Assembly: GCA_033807695.1 (NCBI GenBank)
Contig: CM066307.1
Location: 3,658,001-3,722,000, forward strand
DNA from: Daedaleopsis sinensis
Taxonomy: Eukaryota > Basidiomycota > Agaricomycetes > Polyporales > Polyporaceae
Reading direction: 5' to 3'
DNA length: 64,000 nt
This document shows, piece after piece, positions 42,110 to 52,880 of this stretch. How positions within the stretch are numbered: position 1 is the first letter of the stretch; each line of letters starts with the position of its first letter. A model generated the notes under the pieces. It was given only the letters and a program-made list of their open reading frames with translations, was not told where the DNA came from and did no database searches. A program made the position numbers and the translations under genes.

Positions 42110-43860
42110 CGGGTATGGGCGTCTATGTGGCCTCTCTGTTGATCCCCTTCTCCCATCTCGATTCTCGCCACCTCTTTCGACAACCTCATTCGCCGGATGT
42201 TTGCTGCACACTGGCTGTCAGCGATGTTCTTAACTATCTCAATGCTCATCGGGACGCAAGTGGTCACATAGTCAGTCGAAGATGGCGGGCACAGGCTCTT
42301 GAATATCCCGGGTATCATAGGATTATAATCAACGCAACGACTCACGAGGAGGTGTAAGTTATGTGTTCTCATTTCATGTGTATACATCCTTCTTGATCCT
42401 TCCATTCACGCAGTGCTGCAGTTTCATCCTCTGAACATCTATTGAACACACGAAAGACTACTCAGTATGGTTGTTCACCGCAAGTCTTTGTGCGAGTGGA
42501 GTCTTTTTCTACGTATGTGAACCGTCGTTCTAGCAGCCATTGGAGTCAAAACGATATCCCCTCTACATTCATTGATATGGTATCGTCCTCTCAGAAAGAG
42601 GTCAGAATTCCTCTGGCCCGCGATAGGTCACGTGACAGTGGCGACAACAACTTGAACTTTTTATGAGCCACGAACTTCTTGCCCGAGCACTGACCTCTTT
42701 CTCAGTTGTCCATCTTCTGGATGTCTTCCGGGTTCCGAATTGTCTTACGCGTACGGAATACCTCCGACCATCCAACGATCGAGAATAACTAAGTGCCGCT
42801 GACAAGACCCCGTCGGTTCAAGATCTCGAAGGAAGAGGTGACGCCCTTGTGTTTCGTGAGCAGTGCGTCCTCGCCGGGCCGTTCGATGACAACTTGAGAT
42901 CTCGGTGCCTCGTCAGTAAGATTGCCTTGCATATTCGAACTTCAACTAACTATCCCCGACTGCTCGCACAGGTTGCACATCTCCTACTCGCGGACGAAGT
43001 GGAAGACGATGGGTACCTGGATGCCACCGCAACATCTTCCGCAGAATGTATGTCGCGACGTTCACCCGGAATTTTCATGGCCTAACTACCGCAGACGTTC
43101 TGGCAAGTGCGGGACAATTCCTGGTGCTGCGGAAGCCAGTCGTGGACTCTACGAACGCCACCGTCCCATTGACGGCGAAAGGTCCCGAGACCCTCCGCGA
43201 GCGGCGCATGTCGTACCTCCGCGCGATGCAGTACGTCATCCTCTTCACAACTCCCCCACTCCTCACTCCTCACTCCTCCCCGTCTCTACCCACGCCACGA
43301 ACTATCACGCAGCGCGATGCCACAGTCCAACTATAAGCGACGGGAGCCAATCCTCCCCCCGGCTGTTCTTTCCACTTCCGCCGCCCGCGTCGGTCGCCGT
43401 GAGGCCCGGTGGACAATCGAGGCCGGCACCCTCCGCTCACGCGCACGGCGCGGGAGCACGCGCAGGATCCCCGAGTTCGCAGCGAGGTACGGCGGGTCGC
43501 CAATCGCGTACCTCCGCCCCCAGCGGGACACCATCGACGCAGAGGTTCGGCGGCGGCGGACCGACAGGCTCTTCGGCCGGCGCGTCGGTGCTGTAGCGAG
43601 TCGGGTGCCGTTAGAGTACCAGGAGGCGTACGCCACGGAGCGGGAGATCGACCGGAAGCGCGAGGAGAAGTCAGTGCGCGCGCAGGACTCGGAGGTCGAG
43701 CGCCAGCGCTCGAATTCGCGGAGTGCTTGCGGGGTGCCGATCTGGATGCGACCGCCCTGGACGAGAAGAGTCTGCAGGGCGTGGTCGAGGCTGTTATTGC
43801 GGCTGCCGCAGAGGCTGCGCATGTTGCTAGCTCTCGCTGAGGAGGTGCGCTCGCTAACGA
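42110..43860 (+). pseudogene. F-box-like locus, probably a relic
   Basis: Plus-strand frames contain VSDVLNYLNA and IVSRRWRAQALEYPGYHRII (near 42210-42330), which resemble the end of an F-box with its W-R-x2-A-L motif, followed by a GTAAGT donor. Further downstream are LVSKIALHIRTSTNYPRLLAQ near 42910, GQFLVLRKPVVDS near 43120 and a long basic region (ARVGRREARWTIEAGTLRSR, about 43380-43700). A change of frame near 43705, without splice sites, separates these from LEFAECLRGADLDATALDEK. I could not assemble one continuous product. A more decayed relative lies at 20160-21130. It could be a real multi-exon gene that I have mis-spliced. Confidence 0.3.
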
Positions 43861-44390
43861 TATCGGGGTGACTCGGTGTGGACATCCATTCCCGTATGAG
43901 TCGCGACGCTGATGTAGTTGTGGTAAGAGTAGGAGTCGGAGTTGGATAGATATGGAAATCGTGTGGTTGCAACTCGCTCACCACTCGGTAACTCTACGTC
44001 ACTAGCAGATATCAGATATCAGGCCAATGTCAAATGGGTAAAATCATAACGCAGCAAGCTTGTAGCTCCACAATGAATGCGGTGAACATAAGGGACAAAG
44101 TTGGTGTCTACATTCACTGCCGCATCAATGCCGCCCCCATGACTGCATATCTTGAGTACTGATCAGACTTGGGAGTGGCACCGGTCGCACACTTGAATAT
44201 CGCCATGCCTGAAATAACACGGTGAGTCACAACGCATTCCATCGAGCTATTGATGACGCATACCGGAAAAGTTTCTCGAGGAAAGAGTCTCAAAAATCAG
44301 GCCCTTCGGCATCCTTCCAACTACACAGGAGGTTACGTCAGATCAAGCACACTAGGTGCAAACGTACTGGATAGAACTGGATAGATGTAC
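43861..44390. other. Intergenic, nothing recognised
   Basis: I see no gene, repeat or motif in this stretch between two minus-strand and plus-strand loci. Confidence 0.5.
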
Positions 44391-46027
44391 TCACTCAAAG
44401 CCCTCAGGCTCTGTGTCGCCCGCACGTAAATCGAGTTCGGCATGAGGATTGTCACCTCTCACGACGCGATAGGGTATCCATATTTGGAACTCTCGTTGAG
44501 TTCGATCGAAGATGCAGATCCAGAGAACGGAAGGTGATAAGATGCGAGCGAATGTATCCGCTGCCGCACCACTTGCGTATAGTGAAAAGTTCCCGGACGG
44601 CCGTATATGATCCTCTAATGGATAGGGCTCCTCGATAAACTCGAGGTGGACGCGTAAAACACGTAAACGGGACAGCGGCGCCAACGCCTTGGCCATATCG
44701 ATCTACAGAAGCGTGGTGAGCGTCGAAAAGGCGTATGATCACTTGGCTTACTATAGGCAGCGGATTCATCCCGACCACGCTGAAACCATGTATTTGCAGA
44801 AATGTGAGGTCCGGGAATACTAAGGCAATGTTCCGGTACAACTCCAAACGCTGCTCGTCCTCCTCGAGCTCGAGATCGAGCTCAGTGATATAAAGAGCCG
44901 ACGGAGAGCTCCGGATGCGGTCGACGATGCGTAGCATCTCAGAGGAAGTCAGAATGGGCGAGTACCATCCAAGTCGTTGCATCACTTCCCGATCGTGCTT
45001 GAGCGCGTGGATGTAGTGACGAGGCCAGCATCGCAGCGCAAGACGACGTAGAGAGGAAGGAAGGTGAGCGTAGATCTCATCGTCGGGATGCGGATAAGAC
45101 ATCGACAGAGTCTCTAAGTGAGGCCATGGGAACCTCGTTTCCGATGCGGACCACACCGCTTGGCGCTCCTGTCCTACGGGCTGGGCGAGGTCTAGCTTTA
45201 GATACGTAAGCCTCGGCATGCGCGCAAAGACAGACATGAGAGTGGGGCTCTCGGAAGAATCGGTTATGCGGCGTCGTCCTTGCAGAGTCAATGCACGAAG
45301 AAGAGGCCACGGATGAGCCATCACCACTCGGTGGGGTATCCACTCGCTTGGCAGAGTGAGAGCTTCGAGAGAGGTGGATAGTTGTGGTATCACGATCTTC
45401 AGAAGTTTCCTCTCGGGACTTTGAAGAGTGCGTAGGATGTAGGCCCTCGGCCTGCAGACGAAAGAGGAGAGAGGCGCTACTTGGAGCGATATCTGTTTAT
45501 CCTTGGGACATGAATCATCCTTCCCAGGCCACATAATGGAGCCGTGGAAGACAATATTGCGGAGTTGCGGCAGCGTAAGAACGGCAGAGAGGATGATCCA
45601 AGGTGTTCCGATATACAACGACTCTGCGGTGAAAACAACGGTGTGAAGTTTTGGCATATGCGACAGTGTGGCGGTCCATTGCGAATAGGAGAGGCTAGAT
45701 TGAAAGGGAGGCTTTCGTTTCGGAGGTCTATCTTGGTATCTTTGTGGATATTCCTCGTTGCAGAAGTCACCTTTGAGGACAAGACGGCTAGACCAGATTG
45801 AATCTCTGGTGTAGGCGAAGAGGAAGAATGGAGACTTACCTCACATAAGGCCATATCGGGGATGGCAAACGCACACCATCGGGAATAAAGACCGTCATTA
45901 TCCTCACAGCTGCAAAAAGCACAGGCATGCATGCCAGTCTGAGGGACGAGCAGGTCAAGGAGAGCGACTTTACAGTCGACTGGGAGTCGAGATGACTGAT
46001 GATCTTGCGCAGAACGTCGTCGTTCAT
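44391..46027 (-). CDS. F-box/LRR-type protein
   Basis: The ATG at 46027 gives MNDDVLRKIISHLDSQSTV, a compact F-box, ending WPYVR near 45838. A 40-nt intron (GTAAGT...CACCAG) leads to DSIWSSRLVLKGDFCNEEY. The long second exon has LRR-like blocks: MPKLHTVVFTAESLYI, LTLPQLRNIVFHGSIMW, MPRLTYLKLDLAQPVGQ, FPWPHLETLSMSYPHPDDEI, YITELDLELEEDEQRLELY and FPDLTFLQIHGFSVVG. A last intron near 44753-44703 joins DMAKALAPLSRLRVLRVHL, with a stop at 44391. The same exon pattern (short F-box exon, long LRR exon, short final exon) appears in the genes at 40062-41724 and 52881-54582. The role is likely substrate recognition for an SCF ubiquitin ligase; this is known for the family and not shown by the sequence. 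Confidence 0.72.
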
Positions 46028-46959
46028 GCCACTGATGCTGCAGATTTTAACTGTCAGTAAATGTGTAGCAAACACCGCACACTGCTCACGTATCGGAGGC
46101 CATTCTTGTGCCTTCTACTTTGTGAATAGCTTCAAGTTCAAGTTTCTAGATCTTACTCGCTCTAGTCGAAAAGCAATCATGAGGGCGTGCCACGCGCAAC
46201 GCAAGCGCCGACTTACCCTAAAGTGACAGGCCAGCTGTCACACAAAATGACGCAACCAGCGCTACCAACCGGCCGGCTTGGCACGTCAGGACGGACAGGT
46301 AGGTCCAGGCCCTGCGCACGTGGAGCTGTTCCCCGAGATTTCCCGATGTCCCGCTCCTTCCCTTTTAGGCGACCGGGCGTTCCGCCCGACGCTTGCCCTT
46401 TTCGTATGTTATTCTCACGCTCTCATTTGGTCACCTGGCGCCTCTGTCCCGCCACTTCTCCTTACTGCTCGTCGTAGATGCACCGTCAACGCCACACGCC
46501 GCCGACCCGCGTTCTTGCTCGTCGTCGACACCCCTTCAACGCCGCACGCCACCGACGTTCCAGTAGAATACATGTGTTCTCTGCCCCCCACCCGCCTCGA
46601 CTCCACTACAGGTCGGAATTGCAGCTTCCCCATCCAGCTCGGCTTTCGACGTGCACGTTGGAGGGCGCATCTTAGCGACCACGCCCGCCGCATTCCCCAT
46701 GGACGATATAGTCATGCGTTTAGCAGGACCTTGAAGAACTATCCCCCCCGCCTTCCGCTACTGCCCACACACCCGCCCTTCGTCTCTCACCATCGCTGTC
46801 CGCATCCTCGCCCTCGCATCATGGCTTTTCGCGGTATACCTACCGTCAGGCCCCTGCGCAAGACCTAGCTTGTAGTAATTGCACTGAAATCGTCAAAGAC
46901 GCGTGTTCTGGGCCGCTTCGATTTTAGGAGGGCCCCACCCCGCCGCTGCACTGTGGACG

Positions 46960-47400
46960 TGTTAGTACGAATGATAGCAAAGATGGGAGCAGGCGGGAAA
47001 CCAACCTTGAAGGCCTGTGAGGTGCTGTCAACGTCGGACCACAAAGTTGAAAGTCTTTGCTCATATAGATCCGCCTTAAATCGAGAGAGACTTCAGGGGT
47101 GTCACCATGCGCCGCCGTGCTGCCGATGGGTCGGGGCGTATGGTAGCCAAGATAGGAGCGGCGCAACACCAGCGTTGGAGCCGTGCGACGTGGTGCAGAC
47201 GTCGGGCCACGCTGCAAGTCCCAGCTCATAGTGATCCGCCTGATATCGTCACCGATGAGCAGTTTAGGCCGCCTCGACTTCGGTGTGCCGTCGTGCCGTG
47301 GACGTGAGAGGACTACTGGTAGCCAAGATGGGAGCGGCTCAACTCCACGTCGAAGCCTGTCAGGACGTGGCGCAGAATACAGAGGGCGCGAACACGTTGT
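46960..47400 (+). repeat. Diverged tandem repeat, about 2.5 units of about 180 bp
   Basis: The words GTAGCCAAGAT(A/G)GGAGCGGC and GTGGACGTG recur near 46955-46990, 47140-47165 and 47308-47335. They are followed in each unit by similar GCC(T)TG...GTCGGRCCAC and CATA(T/G)(A/T)GATCCGCC. Identity is moderate. Confidence 0.55.
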
Positions 47401-49084
47401 AGATAGTTACATTCTGGGAAAAGGCGGGAAAGCGCCCGGCGCGACGTTTGACATGGCGCGTTCCCACGGTTCATTTACGAACCGTTCCTCCTCCCCCCGA
47501 ACCTCCACCGCAAATCCTCCCCCTGCTTCTCAATGTTTCCTGTCATCCACTGTCAACTGTCAATACCCTATCAACACGTTTCTTGACGTCATTTTGTGTG
47601 ACGGCTGGCTGTCCCCCTAAAGTCTTCACTGACGCCGAAGCCGTACGTACTACATAGATTCTATCATCACGAAACGTGTACATACATAGGCCATGTATGA
47701 CCTGTTAGCGTATTGCGATGCCATGAGCATCTTTGTCCGTCAGCAGGTGACACGATTCGACCATAGCGCATCTTGCGTGTCCACGCGTGCCAATGCGGAG
47801 GAGGGGAGTGGGCATGAGTGGTCATAGCCACACTATGAATGGCCATGTGCGGTCACTCCAGAGGGAGTTCAAGGTCATGTATGACCACACATGATCGGCT
47901 TGAGCAGGGCCATTGATCACTGAAGGTAGATCTAGTAAGGTTAATGCTCATTGTCCCAGCTGCAGGAGGTCATGCATGTCACTGCAGACCACGAAAGACG
48001 TAGCCAGATGATATACAGCTGATACTACTGCCATTCATTGATATCATTGCTCCTTATGGCACGGCAAACTGCATGTCATAGTGGTTAGGGTCAAGCAATT
48101 GAATTCATAATGCATTACAACTAGTTACAAAAGTAAACTACACAACGTAGCATGGTTCGGATGCAGTACAATCTTGGTGTTCGGTACTACCAGGCAAAGG
48201 AGCAAAATAGAGCGCCAGAGTCAAGCCAGAGCAAGTCATAGCTGCATCCAGCGAGAGGCATGAAGATGAGCGGGATTGGTTCGAGCACGACGTCGACAGT
48301 TGATTGGGATTGCCAGAAAGCCGAGTACTTGAGTGCAACTGCGAGAGCTGACAAATGAGAGAGACAGCGTGAGAGCATAGTAGATGGTGCGAGCGCGAGA
48401 GAGCGAGACGAGCGGCGAGCAAGAGTGGAGCGAGCGAGAGCGGGATGGCAAGAACGCGAGAAGACCAAGCAACCAGAGTGCGAGTAATGCGAGCGTGACT
48501 CAGGACCAGGCTTCCTTGCTGCCAATCTCCTGGCAGTGGGATCATGGCGGGGGGAGGAAGAGCAGCTGGGTCCAGACGGTCGGCAGCATGGGTATTTGAG
48601 GAGCGGTAGGATTGCAATGACGCGGAGACAGACAAGTAGACGGTGGAGCATGTACAGGGCAGGGGGGTTCGCCGGGGCCCGCGAGGAAGGAGAGCTGTCA
48701 ATGCACTTTGAGCCGCAGACACGGTCACGTGACGCTCCATCAGATGCATCCGCCGCGGACCGCGGTGGACTCTAGTACTGTAATAGTATCTACTAAGACA
48801 CACACAAGGACACAGACAACGGTAAACCAGGCTCAAACACCAACATCATTACTTGCGTGCACGCCAAAGATTCTGCCGCTTTGCAGTTTGTATAGGTACT
48901 AGTACTGTACTCACTCCGATCTGCCAGTGCCTAATACACTTCTGATTCACGTCATCTGTACCTCTAACCATTATACTATGGGCATATATGCACATACATG
49001 CATGGCAGACGACCGTATCTGACCATTCTTGACCATTATCCATCTGCGCGGGTGGACGATGACGACACATGGTCAACTCGTGCA

Positions 49085-49130
49085 TTGCAATATGCGGGAT
49101 GGCCACTCTTGATCATACCGCATATTGCAA
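49085..49130. repeat. Perfect 13-bp hairpin
   Basis: TTGCAATATGCGG (49085-49097) and CCGCATATTGCAA (49118-49130) are exact complements with a 20-nt loop. No flanking gene end lies nearby to suggest a terminator. Confidence 0.8.
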
Positions 49131-49599
49131 GGCGCCCAATGACCACCGTCGACCATATCGCGAAGCGCGTTGCCACGCCTGACCATTAGGTGCATGGTTT
49201 CCTGATGATGTCGTAGCGTGCTCGATTCTTATTCATCTGTCATCTGTTCTTGACTGTCTATATCGCTCAGGCTGACACTCGACATCATGCATGCGCAACT
49301 CGTGATTCACGTCGATTTCCTACTGACGCTACTTGTCGAGTTCGCGTACGCCTCCTGGCACCCGGCCCCAATGGCACCCGAATCGACGCAGCAACATTTA
49401 GTAACCCCCTGCGCCACAGTTGACTCGATGTTGACTTCGATCTGTCTTGAAAGGTTGCGTACCGGACGAGCTTGCTAACAACCACGAGTCTGACGATGAG
49501 ATCGAAGTGGAAAGAGCTCGTCGCTAACACTAGAGATATCGTCATACACCGCGGCATGGGACAGCGAGACAGCGAGACAGATGAGAAGGGTTTGACCGG

Positions 49600-49930
49600 C
49601 CGCACAGGCGAAGGCGACGGCGACGCAGACTCGGCTCGCAGAGCAGGATCGAGCCACAGAATGCTTGACGGCTCGATGGAGACGTACGAGCCGGTACAGC
49701 TCGTCCACTTGGAGACCGCGATTTGAGGAGCGGGCGCAGAGAACTGCGCTGATGGTGTCCACAGTGAGTGCGAAAAGCCAGAGCAACATGATCGGGGCGG
49801 CGATGCCCAGTCCGCGCGGGTCTGCCGGGCGACGGGGGTGCCGCGACCCATAAAGCCCATACACGGAGCTCCGATCCGCGCCGTCTGTTTGGGGATGGCT
49901 TCGAGCGCGTAGGAAAGCGGGGCGAGTTCA
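49600..49930 (-). pseudogene. Decayed inverted copy of the 60.7-63.3 kb gene
   Basis: On the minus strand the blocks ALEAIPKQTARIGAP, MGRGTPVARQTRADWASP and LWLDPALRAESASPSPSPV match the gene at 60691-63309, which has ALEAVPEQTARNGVP, MGRGTPVDRQRRADWAAP and WLDPALRAESASPSQSPSP. The blocks are spaced similarly. Frame changes between them and the absence of the N-terminal two thirds show a broken fragment. Confidence 0.75.
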
Positions 49931-49973
49931 GCGCGGGGCGAAATGTCGAGGAGCCTGAGCGCTGCGATAGCAT

Positions 49974-51559
49974 CCAGTGGATGGATCGGACGGAGAGATT
50001 ACTCCGTCTCGAGAATCGAGCGCGAACCTAACGATGTTTGGTGAGGTTAATGCTACTGTTAATGTATTGCCCTGCAAGACAATACACTTACTGATTAGAT
50101 CTCGTGCAATGGATGTCGTCAGTCGCTCGAGTCCTTCTGGTCGTCTGTGTCTCCAGGCTCACGAAGGTCATCGAAAATATGTTACGATACATAACCAGAT
50201 CCTAAAGAGGGTGGTCGTGGTGAAGAGACCTTCGGGAGGACGTGAAAACAAGAAGCGATGGTAGTGTAGACGGTGGCGAGAAGCGAATCAGACAGGTGTA
50301 GGCCCTAGCGGTTCGACCTGCGTCCACCGATGGCTTTGAGCGGGAGTCTGACGTTGCGGTGAGGGCAGTGTTTCGTCCGGACAAGGCACGAGCCTGATGA
50401 TGCTCGGCCAGGTAACAAGGTCGGTCCCACATCCATGCCCTTCGTATATGCGTTCTCCGAGCATGGCGGGGTGGGGGAAAGGCGGCGACTGCGCCTGCTC
50501 GACGAACGACGAACGGTGTGAGCATCTACACGGACACAGGCTGAGAAGGATGACTGGGACTGGAAGTGGAGCCCGCCGGCACATGCGGAGAGCAGGCACT
50601 GCCAGTGGGAGAGAGCAGAGGAACGCGGCTCACCGAGGCCGTCGCATGCACATGCACTAGTAGATGGCCGGGTGCGAAGCGCGTCCTGCCGGGCTCGGAG
50701 ACCCTGCTGTCGAGGCAGACCCGTCCGGTACAACTGACGGTGTCATCGACGAGGAGCTCGGTACACGGTACACACTTTCAACATATCCTCCAGCCATGGC
50801 GGAGGGAACGAGGCGCGAACGACGTCGGGAGGTGAGACGTGTTGGACGAGCCTACTTGCAGATTAACAAATGTCTAGGTCTGTTACCACACGTAACTTTC
50901 CCTTCTTCCTCGCCTCCATATTCGACGTTTTACGGATAGCATTAGTACTGTAACTGTGTTGTACTGTAACTGTGTTGTATTGTGTGTCATCAGGAAAAAC
51001 CAATTTCTCGATAGGACCCACTGATGCTCGCGAGCCTACAGAGACGCTCACTGTGACTCGGGAGTGCTCCATAGTACACGTGAGATGTTATTACTTACAT
51101 GATATCCAACATAGTACAAAGAAGCACACAGTAAATGTATGAGATCGTTCGTAAGTCATCTATGATGTCTGAACATGATTGAATCATAGCAGCTCGTTGA
51201 GAGGAAACCTAGGGTCATTAGATTTTCTGAGGGCAGAAGGAGAGGAATCGTTAAGTGACATAGCACCCACAAATCACCTGCCCTAAACCGGGCGCTCAAC
51301 ACCATTTGCCTGTGCGCTGGCACCTGACAGGTCCAGGACACTTGACTCTCTCCCGCTCTCTCATGTCCCCTTCTCTCACTCAAACTCTGCGGAAAGACAA
51401 CAGTCAGTACTGATGCAGTAAGACGTCAAACACAGTGCGTAGCTCCATCTCTTTCAGCAGCCTACACTGCACTGTGCAGCTGACTACAACTTACCAACCT
51501 CCTCCCACAACGCGGGCGACGCGCCACGACGAGGGGAACGAGTCGGACAACCCCGAATC
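49974..51559. other. Intergenic, no gene supported
   Basis: This stretch has short open frames only. None shows a recognisable domain or a consistent exon chain. Confidence 0.45.
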
Positions 51560-51619
51560 AGGCCGTCTCCAACCTTCGATGTGCACCGTCCACAAATGTG
51601 GCGGCCGTACCGCAGCTCA

Positions 51620-52340
51620 CGTGGATCGACGCCTCAGATTGAACTTCTCGTTCCTGCTCTTCCCAGGGCCAAGTTCGATCCCGTTGGGGACATGTGGCTT
51701 GTCCCTTGCACAGCGGCCATGAACCTCTCGTTCACGTTCGGGTACGTTATATCGTGCGCTGTCGTGCGGGCCTGGGGCTCAATGCTGACGAAGTGTGCAG
51801 TGGGTAGGAAGGAGTACTATTTCCACTTCCCACTCGTGACCCAGAATGTGGTGGACAGCGCCGTCAAGAGCATCACACATACCAGTACCACATGCTCAAC
51901 CGGAACAGCTTCACCAGCTTTGACATCCAACCTCGGCAATGTGTTCCGGCGCACGGTCTACACCTCGTACGTGCTCCCAGCCCTCCCCCCTTCGTGCCCA
52001 TGTTCCCATTGGCTGATCACTCGATGCATCTTTGTAGGTTCGACTTACCCCGCAAAACACATGAACAGTTTCCTGTTTTTGCAGACGGTGAGCACGACGA
52101 ACACGCCCACGAAGTGGCAGGAGTTCCATCGCGTGTGGCGGCGCTCAAGGAACTTCCTGTGGAGCTCGTCGTTAAGTACGACACAGAGCGAGCAGCGTCC
52201 CTCCCCCAGTTTTGGCGCCACCGGCAGTGCAAGCGCGTCCTCCGACTTTGGGGGCGACAACGTTGGGGTGCGTCCTTCGCGTGCTGCTTTGCCGGGCAGA
52301 TGTAGGGCACCGTATGTAGATAGTGCGACCCGAGTTGCTA
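51620..52340 (+). pseudogene. Aspartic protease (pepsin family A1) C-terminal relic
   Basis: Plus-strand frames show, in the order of the C-terminal lobe, LPRAKFDPVGDMWLVPC and MNLSFTFG near 51650-51742. An intron-like GTACGT...AG gap is followed by KEYYFHFPLVTQNVVD, then LGNVFRRTVYTS near 51930 (compare the conserved LLGDxFLRNVY) and VSTTNTPTKWQEFHRV near 52090. The last blocks lie in different frames and need at least two frameshifts to join. The N-terminal lobe and both catalytic Asp motifs are absent. I read it as a fragment of a secreted fungal aspartic protease gene. The match is by pattern only. Confidence 0.45.
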
Positions 52341-52489
52341 TTATGTATGTTATGTACTGTATTCTAATGTAGTAATATGAGCTTTTTTCTCGTCATACGA
52401 TGCAGGTGCTGCAGCCGTGTGATATTGTATTCTAGAATATAGGTGCTATTATGATATCTAAACTCACCAAGCACAACTATCGAGGTCTC

Positions 52490-52570
52490 GGGAGTGCTCG
52501 CGAGAGGCTAGGGGCGGCTATCGGGTGCTCGAGAGAAGCTAGGGGCGGCTATCGGGTACTAGCGAAAGGG
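52490..52570 (+). repeat. Short direct tandem repeat
   Basis: GAG(A)GCTAGGGGCGGCTATCGGGT occurs twice in a row, a unit of about 35 bp, just upstream of a third F-box gene. Confidence 0.7.
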
Positions 52571-52880
52571 GGACTTGTGTCGGGGACTATCCCGTCTCGC
52601 GAGTCTCGCGAGAGCACTCGAGTTATGTTTTTTTTCCCTGATGGTGGGGTCGCGAGTGATGAAACTTACAGTGTGAGTGCTCGCTAACTTCAGGGCAGGT
52701 TCTAATGCCCGGACAGCCACGTTCACGGTGACCGCCACAGAAGTGCATAACCTCCACCTAAATCTGAACGGATCCACAGCTGGAAACTCAGGGAGTCGAC
52801 CGCGATGTCTCGCAACGCCGTGTCGTAAGTGTTCTCTGAGTTACTTAGTGGCAACACCCCGCCGCTTGCGACTCACGATC

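Larger units (their letters stand above)
46028..49599. other. Long gene-poor stretch with small repeats
   Basis: Several open frames exist (for example 46187-46868 plus and 48138-48836 minus), but none shows a domain, conserved splice pattern or plausible composition, so I leave them out. 46187-46860 is pyrimidine-rich. 46960-47400 is a diverged tandem repeat. 48300-48500 is rich in GAGCGAG words. 49085-49130 is a perfect hairpin. The remainder holds nothing I can name. Confidence 0.5.

Noticed and set aside
48138..48836. 232-codon open frame on the minus strand
   Set aside because: The translation is Ser/Leu/Cys rich without any domain. It lies in DNA with GAGCGAG repeats and overlaps other long frames.
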